Part shown: positions 11,301 through 23,300 of the stretch, in pieces
Layout: every line of letters starts with the position of its first letter
How positions within the stretch are numbered: position 1 is the first letter of the stretch
Assembly (NCBI GenBank): GCA_030549495.1
Contig: JAUIRK010000867.1
Span: forward strand, 124,001-188,000
Direction: 5' to 3'
Source of the DNA: Nectonema munidae
Lineage: Eukaryota > Nematomorpha > Nectonematoida > Nectonematidae
Length of the DNA: 64,000 nt
Notes under the pieces: model-generated
What the model was told of the DNA's origin: nothing
The model's input: the letters and a program-made list of their open reading frames with translations, nothing else
Database searches by the model: none
Program-made: the position numbers and the translations under genes

Positions 11301-14300
11301 TATTTTCTTGTTTCTTTTCAAACTAACAAAAAAACTATAATTTGATACAAAACTACAAAAATCAGTCTTTTTGAACGTAAAAGAATAGAAATTTTTTTTG
11401 GACAAAAATGTCATAGAGTCCGTCAAGCGAGAGATATGAGAAGTATATATGTAAATACAGTCAGCCAAAGTTAACCCGGGTCCTTCAGTAGCCGTATACA
11501 AATAAATTTCTTCTTCTCTTTTGAACTTTGAATACGGGAAGGATAAAAGTATTAACATTTTCTTAATAAAAGTATTTGAGCATTTAAAGTTTTTGGTCAA
11601 ATATTTCAGTTATATTAATATATCCTTATTTCCAACGATTATTTAACCCTAGAACGACCAAGTGGGTCAATTGACCGGTAAACTTTTTTCAATTTATTAT
11701 AATTTTTTGAAATTTGAACGGATTTATTCAAAATCTTTAAAATTCTATTATTTTCCACTAAATTATGATATAAATTAGTTTTTTTTGTTTTAAAGAATTA
11801 TTGACGTTTATATAAGCTTTTCTTCAACAAAGACCATGCCGGTCAAATGACCGAAAATGTAATTTTCTAATTTTACAAAAAAAAAGCAAAAAATCTACTT
11901 TATTAAATTAAAGAAAAGGAAATGAAATACTTTATAGCTCAAATTTAAGATAATTTCAAGCATAATTTACGTACTTGGATAGAGCATGATCCACATATGT
12001 AGTTAGAACAATTAGGACAAGACGTTCTTGTTTTATTTTTATGACATATTTTGCATGTCGTTCTTTTCCCATCTGCCAAAAGTTTTGCAGGGGAAGTCGA
12101 TGTTCTTTCTTTATTTGGAATTATTATTTTTTGACTACTCCTTGAAGTTCGTTCCTTCTCGCAAAGAGATTCGCCAAGTTCAATCAAAAACTCTCGTCTT
12201 TTTTTCTTTGTAATTTCCAATTCTTTGCATAAAACATAAGTGTTCAGACACACCATGTCTAGTAAGTTGAAAAAGACCGGGAGTGGCCATCTTCTAGAGC
12301 CAGGCTTTGTAGAAAACGCTCTCAGCATCTCATCAGCAGTATCTACTCCACCTTTCGTTTTATTGTAGTAAAGAATACACTCTGGTCTCTTTTTTGAATC
12401 CTCAGGCATTACTTTGACATCCTGATGCTGTGATGACAAGAGAAAAACATCCTTGCTCTTTTTGGCTCTATATCCAGTCAGCATGATGCCTTCATCACGG
12501 GTAAAAAGAAATTTCGACTTGTAAAGAGTGTCCTTTTTCTCAAATTTTATTTCATTTGGAATTTCTCTTCGGTGAGATCTAATAGTTCCCACGAGAGTTG
12601 TCTTCTTCTTCAACAGGTTTTTGGCACAAGAGAGGCTTGTGAAAAAATTATCACAAGTAACATTTAGGCCCATATCTTTATAAGGGTCTAACAATTTTAT
12701 AACATGCTCACCTTGACTTTAGTGTACTCGAGACTTATCTTTACCTGTGTACGGAAAGGCTTGTAAGACATAATAATTGTATGTATCACAGAGCACCCAA
12801 AACTTGATTCCAAATTTGGATGGCTTGTCGGGCATATACTGGATAAATTTACATCTACTACGACATGGATATAGTTGTTCATCAACGGTTACTGATTCAT
12901 TGGGGAAATAGCATCTTTGAAAGTTGTCAGTTGTACTAGTCCAAAGTGAGCGAATTGCTGCGAACGGGTCTTTTTCCTTTCTTAGAGAACGCGAGTTTTT
13001 GTCATCAAATCTCAAGTAAAGTAAAAAATTTTTGAATTCATTACGAGACATTGTGTCGCTAAATACTTGTCTTCCATAATTTATGTTCCAAAAACTATGA
13101 AGAGGTTCATTGCGTCCTTTGAAGACACCTCTCAGTATGCAAAGTCCAAAGAAAGCATGAAATTTTGGCAACGATAAAGAAAAGTTTGAGTCACTTTTTC
13201 TTTTGGCCTCTTCTTCGGTAAATCTAATTATGTTATTTATACTTCTGTATCCGTATACTTCCATAAAAACATCAAGAAGATTGTTAACTCGATTTTTAAT
13301 AAAAAGGGTAGGTCCAGCTGATCTACGAAGAAGATTACGCGAAAGTGTCTTGCTCAATGTAGGACATTCAGTTGTCCAAAGAGTCTTGTCTTTTGATTGG
13401 AAAGTAGATGAACCAGATACATATGTATCAGAAGAGGAAAGTGAAGTATCACTGGATTCCAAGACAGAGCTTACAGATAAAGAAGAAAATTCTTTGGAGC
13501 TTGAGATTTCATAAGAGTCAGTAGTGTAATCCATTCTTTCCCAAAAAAATTTTATGCGCAAAGTAGAGGAAATTAAAATGCAAGGAATTGGAGAAGTCAA
13601 TGAAGAGAAAAGCAAATAATTGGAGGAGTCAATGAAGAGTTGCGGTTGTTATGGAGTTGAAGAAGTAAGAAGAATCAATATAATTCCGAATTATGCACAC
13701 ACGTATCGCTGCAGTTTCAAATATCTCTTACTTTACCAAGGTCGTTACAATATTCCATGGTAATGTAAATCATGTATCACATATATGTCAAATATCAACA
13801 TTTATTTATCAAAACATGGTTCAATGAAGAATTAGTGACGACACAACATAATCCTTATGTAAAAAGTTAAATATTTTGTGAAGCAACAGTACGCACGTCA
13901 TAAATATGTTGGGAACATCTCTCAACGTATCCTTTTGTTGCAAGGGGTCGTTCACAATTGACGTCAACCTTTTTTTTGAAAAATTTCCCCCCCCCCCCCC
14001 CCCCTCATGTTGACTTTTAGATATATCATCACTTAACAAAATCGACTTATGTCAACTTTGGATACTCCCCCCCCCGTTTTAGTTGACGTCAATTGTGAAC
14101 GACCCCAAGAATTGTGTACTTGAATGATAGGTTGCTTCATTCGTTTTTTTTGATAACGTTTATATTATAACTCAACGAAAATAGCTGAAATACCATAACG
14201 GTCAATTGACCGGTATGGTCTTACTTGATATATAAGATACATAGTCTTTCTAGGGTTAAAAGACCTTGAATTAAATTTACTAATCTCTGGATAAATAAAA

Positions 14301-17300
14301 TAGAGATTATCCTTACAGTCAAGATGAGAAGCTTCTTTTTCGGCGGAGTAATTATTCGTTAGCTTTGTCTTGCACGAAGTACTAACATTGCCATTAACCA
14401 CGTCACAAACGGAATACTTCATAGAGGGATTACTGGAAGATGAATTCATCGCTGCTGCTGACGAAGATAAGGAAGAGGATGGGGGACCGTTTTTGCAACG
14501 ATGCAGGCGTAGATGACTTTGCTCGGCGTAGGACTTGAGGCAGTGGACGCAGTGAAAAGGTTTGTTGCCGGTGTGTAAGTAGTAGTGTCGCTTTAAGTGG
14601 TAGGAATCACGAAACTCCTTGTCACATATGTCACAGGGGTGCAGTTTTTTGTTGGAGGATCGGTTGCTGGGTGTGGTGGATGTTGTGGAATTGACGTTGG
14701 CATGAGATAGAAGAGACGGCATTTTTGAGGGATACAAAACCCTTTGTTGGCTGCTACTCTTGTGATTATTATTATTATTGGTGTTTGTGGTGTGATTCGG
14801 CTTAGAGCTGGTGAGTCCACCGAGAGAAGAAGAAAAGTTGAGAGACGAAAAATCCGAATTTTGTGCGTTACAAACGCTACTAGGCAAAGATTGTGATAGA
14901 AGAATGCATTTCAATGTTTCACCTGAAATAAGGTATTCATGGCGTTAAAATAAAAAACTTCCAAGTGTTTATAGCTTTGCAAAAAGCATTCATTTATTAT
15001 AAGGTTTTAAGAACTAACTTTAAACGTTATGCAACTATTTTTAGTTGAAAATTTGAGTAATTACAACAACACCAATTGAAATTTAAAGAAATTTCTACAT
15101 TATAGTTCCATTTTCTATTTATACTTTGTTTTGATTCTTAGACTTAGGTTCATTTTTAGTTGTTTATTTTATTAAGTTGTTCGTTTCTTCATTGGTTAGT
15201 GAATTTCTCAGGCCTGAACCGCGCCAAACTGGGGCATTCCGACTGAAATACTAGATTTTATCATATGGCTCCGAAAAGTTTCCAAAGTTCAACAAAGGTG
15301 GCTCAGCGTAAATAAGGTTTCTGAATCCCTGCTTTAATCCGTTAAGTACCATTGAAATCAGACGATATCTAAAAAACGCAGACGATTTTTCAAAGTCATT
15401 GAAAAAAGCAGACGAAGATGAAATTACTTATGTTCCCAAATGGGAGCATTGGGACTTAATGGGTTAATGAAAGTTTTAAAAAAAATTAAATTTTTCTATT
15501 GAAGTAAATTCATATAAACTTCCTTTTCACAAACATTATTTTTTGACTTATAAATCTTTTCTTTATTTTCTAAAATATCATCTTCATAAAAACTTCACCT
15601 TCATCACAAGTTTCTTCAGGCAATCCCTTCATTATCAAAATTATCTTCATCGACATCTTCATCTTCACTAATATTTTTACTATGATTTGGTGGTCCAGTA
15701 AGAACAACATCAAATTTTTTCAAAATTATAAGCTTCAATATCATCAAAGCCGTCTTGTAGAAACAAAAATTTTAGAGTTTTTTTTATTCATTTTATTTTC
15801 ATCTAAAAATTTATTTTATGTAGAAAATTTTTTCATGTAACGACCAACCACTAAATTTGTAGTGGTAAAAATAAACTTTTAAAAAATACCTGATTTTTTT
15901 CAAATACAACTTTTTAAAAATATATTTATCACTAAAAAGGTTTTAAGAAAAAAAATAGAAATGGAAAAATAAAGATTAAAAAGGAGTGAATCAAAAAGAA
16001 AAAAATATTTCAAAATGACAAATTAAAATATACAAAAAAAAGAAAAGGTAAAAAAATTAAAATATTTGATCTATATATGTTTATTCAATTTTTGTTGAAT
16101 GTGATTAAATTTTTTTTCCAATTTTTACTTTTTTTTAGTTATAAATTCATCTTTTTTTGCACTACAAATGTAGTGGTTTGTACAATTTTGGGTTAAAGTT
16201 ATCATGTGTTCGATTATATTAAGTGATGTGAATCTTGTAAGGTGGCTCTTTGGCTCCCCATTGGCTTGCCATGCCAACTAATTTAATATTTTCAAATAAG
16301 ATGGATAAAAAAGATTTAAATACGAAAGAATAATTGAATAAACACAGCAAATATCTAAAGGTACCGATATAGGAAGATTCAGGAGTTGTAGTAACCACCG
16401 TGCTGATTCCTTTTCCTCCTCTACCAGATATGTCAACAGACTTTTTTGAAGTTTTGCCTTTGATGGCACCACTTGTCACTTCTCCTGTCAAACAAAACAA
16501 AATAAGGAAAAGTCAAGCTTGATGACTTGAGTGCTCCAGCCACATATGGGTGGTATACTCAGTAGGGTCATGATTACTTTTTATTTTTTTTTGTTAAAAA
16601 ATTGATTTTCTGTTTTAATAAAAATGAGTGAACTTTTTCTTAGAAAATATGAATAAGAATTTGATTGATTGACGGATTTAGAAAAATATTCGAGGGGGAG
16701 CTTAGTAGCCATAAATCACTGAACAAAATAATAATTGATAAGGCGAATTCGGTGCTGATGATGTAATGAATATAATAAGGCCAAATATTATATGCTCGAT
16801 TTCTCAGTTATTAAAATTAATTGAAACATTTTTATTCAAATTTTCGACGTTACAGCCTTTGTCAAGAATGTAATACTTTTTTACATTTATTAATACTGTC
16901 ATTTATATTTTTATTTAATGACTGAAGCTTAATTTTTGACACAACTGGAATGACAGCATAATGAGATAATTCCTTGTATATGTTTTCAAAGCAAAATAGC
17001 AGTCATCTCATACTACACATATTGTTGAGTGTAACCTACTTATAAAAGTTTTTGAGTGAAGTGTAGTAATCTAATGCTTTATAAACACATAAAAAGAAAC
17101 GATAAATCGTTTAGATGATAATTGAACAGAAAAATCAACCCCCCCCATCTTTAGTCCTCCACTATGGTATACAGTGAATTCTATTCTCCTATCTCACCTA
17201 GCAATCCAGACTCAAACTTAGATGGTTTTGTGGAAAGAGAGTTCAGAGATCCAGGCTTGAAGAACGAGTAGGAGAAGGCTACCAAAGCATGTGCAAGCAA

Positions 17301-20300
17301 TATCTGCAATTAATCCGGTAAGAGCTTATGACAGGGCATGGTCTTTAGAAAGGTGATTAGACTTAACCAATTGGGACTATGTTGATGTTGAATGCACTGA
17401 AGTTTCTCAATGTTCCAGTTGGCTCACCTAAGACTTCGGAGATTGAAAAAAAATTTCATTTGATGTTCTCATTTCCTGGAAAATCTCAGTGGAACTTCAA
17501 TAACAGAGAAGCTGATGAAGCCCTGTAAAGCTTATGTCAAAAGATTTAACTCTGGGAAGAAGTATGTTGAACAGGAAAAAAATGTTGATGTCATTGATGC
17601 AAATAATGTTTTTGCTTATGTCAAGTTTCCCAATGAGAGAGTGGAAGCAGTTTCTTTGAAGCATCTAGCACCTGCTGAATACAAGGATAAATGGAGTCCT
17701 ACACTCTACGAAAAGACTGCTGAATGTACAAAAGAAAAAGACTTTGAATCACTTACTTCTCCTGATATCGATCCGCCCCTCTCCGAAAATGCTGAAAAAG
17801 ACGAGTCCTTTAGTCAACTTTGGCGAAGAAGATCTCAGTAGCTTAAAAAGAGAATTTCCTTTCTCCAAAATAAGTTAGTTTTTTCTGAAGGAAAAAATGA
17901 TATGAACTAACACAAACTAACGCCTATCACTTCACTAGGTATACTTAACCTTCTTATTTACAGCCACAAGTACCTATAATAATGAATGAACTCGTATGCG
18001 TACCTTTAATTATCATGCTACCGTCTATTCTTAACCGCAAACACTATATGTACCTTTTTATTAGTGTATGTAAGCAATCTCTATTATTGTTTTGTTCTGT
18101 TCCAAAAATGTAAATCCTCTGGTTCAAATGTAAAAAATTCGATTAAAAAAGAAAGCAGACGATTACTCTTCAGAATCGAGGTCCTCAAAGAGAGTTAATA
18201 AGATTTAAAAGTGTATCATTTTTGCCATCTTTCAGGTTCTCATTAATTTATTTTGAATTTATTGGCATTCACAAAATGTTTCCTAGATTTCGCGCCAAAT
18301 GGGATTGACTTTTTTATTCATTCTCTTGATTAAAATATTGATATAATGTTGTGATTTTAATAGATTAAAAACTTGGATTCTTGAATAGATATTTAATTTT
18401 TAATAGGAGTTATTTAATTGGTTAGTCTGTTATTTATTTGATATAGACTGCCTGCTTATTGGTGTTTAGTCGCGTCAATCACCTTCATCAATTAGTCCCT
18501 TAGAGGTATGATTTTTGTAGTGGTGAATGAAAGATTTTCTTCTCATTCTACACGCATTTCTGTGAAACCAAATGACAAAAAGGAAAACATACCACAATCA
18601 ATTGACGAGAAGCTCTTCTTTGGGTTGGAGAGATTTTCGAAGTGACTTTGTGCAACAGACAGCATAACTTCGCTCTTAACACTCGTAACTTTGGCGAGGG
18701 AAGTTTTGGGAGGGGAGGTCGGGGGAACGAATTCTTCCTTCACGCTCAAACTTGACTGAGATTTGAAAAGGTCGACAGCCGAAGAAGAAAAGGGGGAGGA
18801 TGAGGACACAGAGGCATTGCCACTTGTACCGAGGTTGTTGAGAGCAGAAGGATCCGGAAATTCTTCTTTCACTTTGTTCTTCAAGATCGAGGCACTCTGC
18901 TTGCCTCGGCAGTTATGGTTCGTGTAGTATGATCTCTCTAAATCGTTAATAGCAGAGCGTGTATCAGAGATTTGTAAAATTTAACTTGCTTAGTTCACAC
19001 ACTGAAAATCCTAATTACTTTATTTAATTTTTAATACGTTTTTCAATTACGTACTCATGATACCTTTCTTACATACTATTAAGTAAGATATGTTGGTGCA
19101 AATCGTTGAAAATGAAATTTACAAAATCATGTATTTTTGAAGAATGATAATAATAGATGTAGAAATATCATAAATGTTAGCACTTTCAAACCCACAAATG
19201 ACAGTGCGGCAAACTTTACATTTTCCATAATTGTCTTACAAACACACTATGCATGCAAAGAATATAAATGGAATTACCTGCAAATGATTTGTTACACGAG
19301 GAACAGCTGAATGGCTTGTTGCCCGTATGGATGTAGGTGTGCCTTTTGAGGTGGTAAGCTGTTTTGAACCTCTTTCCACAGATCAGGCACAAATGCTTTC
19401 CAGTGTCTAAAGAATGTTGATCGATGGTTGAGAAAATTAAATTAAGATTAGAAGACATGGATTTCAATTGACTCAGATCAAATTTTCAAATATTGAATTT
19501 ATAAGCAAACAGAAAAAAATAAATCAAAATTCAATTAAAAAAATTGAATCATGTAGGTAAGATCTAATTGTATACTGCAATGATAGAAGAAAAGAGGATA
19601 ACTATGCTTCAATCAAAAATGGCTTTTGAAAGAAAACTTCATTGAAGTTTAGAGAAATCTCAAAAATATTTACTGCCAGTGAAATGTTAATTATAATTAG
19701 CTAATATACGGTAAACATATTTAAAATCAGGCATAAATGTATAAAAAGCGAGCACCACGTGTTAATATGAAATGCCGACTTGATAGAAGCTTTCATGAGA
19801 TCTTTGTCACTGAGAAAACATAAGCTTCGGATATAAGGAATAAAAAAAATTAAGCTACATCAGAAAAGATATCATTTAGCTTATATCGCTATCCCTAGTT
19901 GAACGAACGAAATAACTGAACTAATAAATAGATACGAGTAGAATGAGTTAAATGGAATAACTGGGAAAAAGAAAATATGATATCATTTAGTTAATTAATT
20001 ACTTAGCTATATTTTCAACTATGTATTTATATATCACATAAGTTGCTTTATCTGTTCTTTAACCTTTTATGATGTTGGAGTCTGGATGTTATCACGCGGC
20101 TTCTTGGCCTTTTAGCTCCAGTCAAGTTTTCTATCCGAAATGAAGTCACTCAAGTCATTCATCATATGCACAACTTTTCTCTTATTTCCCGGTCACATTA
20201 CTCTGGTCGACCCTTTACGAATTGTGAAGTTTTTCTCCCATAAAGTTTATTTCCAAATGTTCGAATGAGTGCTTAAAAGTTTTTACAAATTGAAATTTCC

Positions 20301-23300
20301 ATTTATTATCAAATAAATTTACTTTACTTTACTTTAGCTAAAAATTTCAAATATATTTGTGACATTATTTTAATTTAGGCCTAGTAGAACTGATTGGATG
20401 CCACTTTTTACCGAAATAAACCAAATTCTTACTTTTCGAAATAAATGGATAATAATGCTAATTATATTTCAATCTTTTTATTTCAAGGAAAATTAAATGT
20501 AAAATTGCCTTTATAATCATTTATTATAAATCCAGAAAACAGAAATCTTAACAAAACTTTTTAAAATCCTACTTTTTTCAAACAGACCAAAAACAATGCG
20601 ATATATTTCAAATGCTCCTTTTTAATTTGGAAAAAAATATTTTTTTTATTCTAAATAGCTGAGAACATTTAAATATATCGCATTGTTTTTAATTTGTTCG
20701 AAAAACATGATATCCAAAACTTTTGAGATTATGCTCTAATTCGGATTATTTTGATAAAAGTTCGCAACCCATTTTTATTGGAAAAAGAAAAAAACATTCT
20801 TTGATAATTACTTATGAAAAATGGAGGGGGGGGTGAAATTAGATTTAAAAAGTCACCCGATTTTAGAGGAGAAAGGGGTCATAAAAACATTTCTAACGCC
20901 TTTTTGCCTCTTTTATAAATCAAAATGCAAGAGGAAGGAAAACATAATTGATGCAATCCAATTTTCATAAAGGATATTCACAGCACTTTCAGTAATTATT
21001 TCTTAACTATGTCGCATGCTACGAGGTAATTAGTTAAATAGATTTAAATCAAATTTTGAATTCTTTTTAGTCGGTTAGCTATGAATTTACACTTTATTTA
21101 GATTTGGAGTTTTAACCTTACTTTTAACAATTTAGAGTAAATTGATATGATTTTACACAACAGTAAAATCAAGAAATCGTCACTGCCATTTAAAGATGAA
21201 GGTGGATGAATTTTGTTAGTATTATCGGTTAAAGAACACAACTCTCAGTTCTTAATAGCGACCCCAAATCAAATGGGACTCTAATTCCTCAAAAACCCAG
21301 GCTGTTTTTAGCAGGATTTGAAACCACAGTCGCAATATGTCATAACACCACATATGTTTACAAAAATTAAACTTTTTCAATTTTATAAAATACTTAAAAA
21401 AATCTTAAAAGTTTCAAAGTACTGTTGATATTTTTTTGTCGTATTCGATGGACTTTGGGCAGGATGGATGAAGGATATGAATTGGTGCGTTTGAGAGCGC
21501 CGCGATCACTCGTACCCCCAACTTCATCGGTGGGGCTGAATGCGAACGAGGAGTCCGTTTGGTGAAAGGGAAGTGGGGAAAAAGGCAGAAATTTGGGAGA
21601 TTCTTGAAAGTTGTTTCTGAATGACTTGATAGAGTTTTGATCTAGAATACAATATGATGATATATTGCATGTAAGAAACATTAAACAGTACAGGCTATAC
21701 CACTGTTTATTAAATTAAAATTAATAAACCTCCTAAATTTGCATAATAGTTGATTGACAAGTGCTCAACCAATCGCTAAATGGGCCTTAATCTGTAAAAT
21801 TTATTAAACCTACAATACGCATTATGATTAGTGTAAATATTAGAGTTAGGGTTAGATCAATCGTGCATACATACATTTACATATATTTTTTGAAATTCTT
21901 GACATACGCTCTCCTATTTATTTATATTAATACACATATGGGACATGCATACTAGAGATTATTAAAGATTCTTTAGAGATTGGTTGAGCACTTGTCACTC
22001 AACTATTATGCAAATTTAGGAATTAATTTGAATAGTCAAAATCAGCGCAAAAAGTAGACAGTACAAGATCCCTTCTGATCAAGTCAGACTTTTACATTTC
22101 AGAAAAAAGTAGATTAGTGATAATTAAGACCACCCTTGAATGGACGAATATTTAGGCCAATGCTGCTTCAGAAAAGAGATGGTTGGGCAACCAAGCGTTT
22201 ATTTACACTTTACTACCGAACCAAAATTCAGTTCCACATTTATTCAATATTGATGTAGGAAAATTGCACTGAAAAAGAAAGTAGACGATTAGCCTGTCAA
22301 AATTTTCATCTAAAAGTTTGTTTACGACCCGTGCCTCATTTGTTATACACGATACAAATATAAAAAAATAAAACGTTACCAAGTAAAAATGCAAGTTGAG
22401 AGCAAGAAGATATGAAGTTCTGAGAAGTTTTGGAATCGTCCAGTTCTTTTTCTTCTGATTGAGATGAATCGCAGACTAGAGGAGTGAAATGAGATGAGGA
22501 GGATGAGTTTGGAGAAGCATCAACACCCTTTTCATCTAAGAAAATACGAAGGACTTCGTTGAAAAGAGAAACTACACTCGCTAATGTAGGATGAAGAGCA
22601 TAGAGGACGGGTAAGAAATTCTCATACAAATTCATATACGACAGTGAGTTAGCTGCAGATCGTGAACCTTTTTATGAGAGCTTGTTCAATTCAAAAATGT
22701 GAAAAATTCTTAACAAATTTAAAGCCAACACCTCGCTTTCTACTTCGATTATAAAAGAATCAACTTTTTTTCCTTTATTTAAAATACTAAAAAAATGATG
22801 TGCTTAAATTCGCCCAAATTAATCATGGATACATATAATAAAAAATTATAATTTCCCAAAATAGTACACTGAATGTGTTTGGTTTTGGCAATTTACAAAT
22901 AAAATTTTTTATAGAAGCGAATTTTGAAGGTGGCTCGCTAAATCTTACGTAGAATTGATAAGGAACACATGCAAAAATGATTTCCTACACAGCATGAAAA
23001 TCATGGTCAAGAAATTTTCAAGTACAGTTTCAGGGTTTGAGAGAAATGCGAGAAATTTTGCCGCCCACCGTTTTTGATAAGCTGTTGGCTTCAATATAAG
23101 AATGCTAGCAATCTGTAGGCTGTCAAAATTTTCTGGCAGAAGGGAGTGTGAGCATGGAATTAATCTCTATAATCAAACTTTTTCATGAACCCACCGTGGG
23201 GGTATGAACAAACATCAAGAGGAGCCTACTCATAACATTATAGATAGAGCTTTCTGGTGTGGTTAATTTTACAAAAAGATTTTCAAGTAGTTTTTATAAA

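Larger units (their letters stand above)
11643..14259 (-). mobile_element. Nearly whole piggyBac transposon (copy 1), with TTAA duplications
   Basis: The element runs 11647-14255. TTAA stands at 11643-11646 and 14256-14259, and the ends CCCTAGAACGACC and, inverted, CCCTAGAAAGACTATG resemble the classic piggyBac terminus CCCTAGAAAGATA. Palindromic GGTCAATTGACC motifs lie just inside both ends. It carries one transposase frame on the minus strand and a nested MITE at 13944-14106. It sits in the last intron of the zinc-finger gene in the same orientation, close to the exon 13 donor. Confidence 0.92.

Noticed and set aside
13203-13514. Plus-strand open frame of 103 residues
   Set aside because: It is antisense to the piggyBac copy 1 transposase and has no family resemblance.
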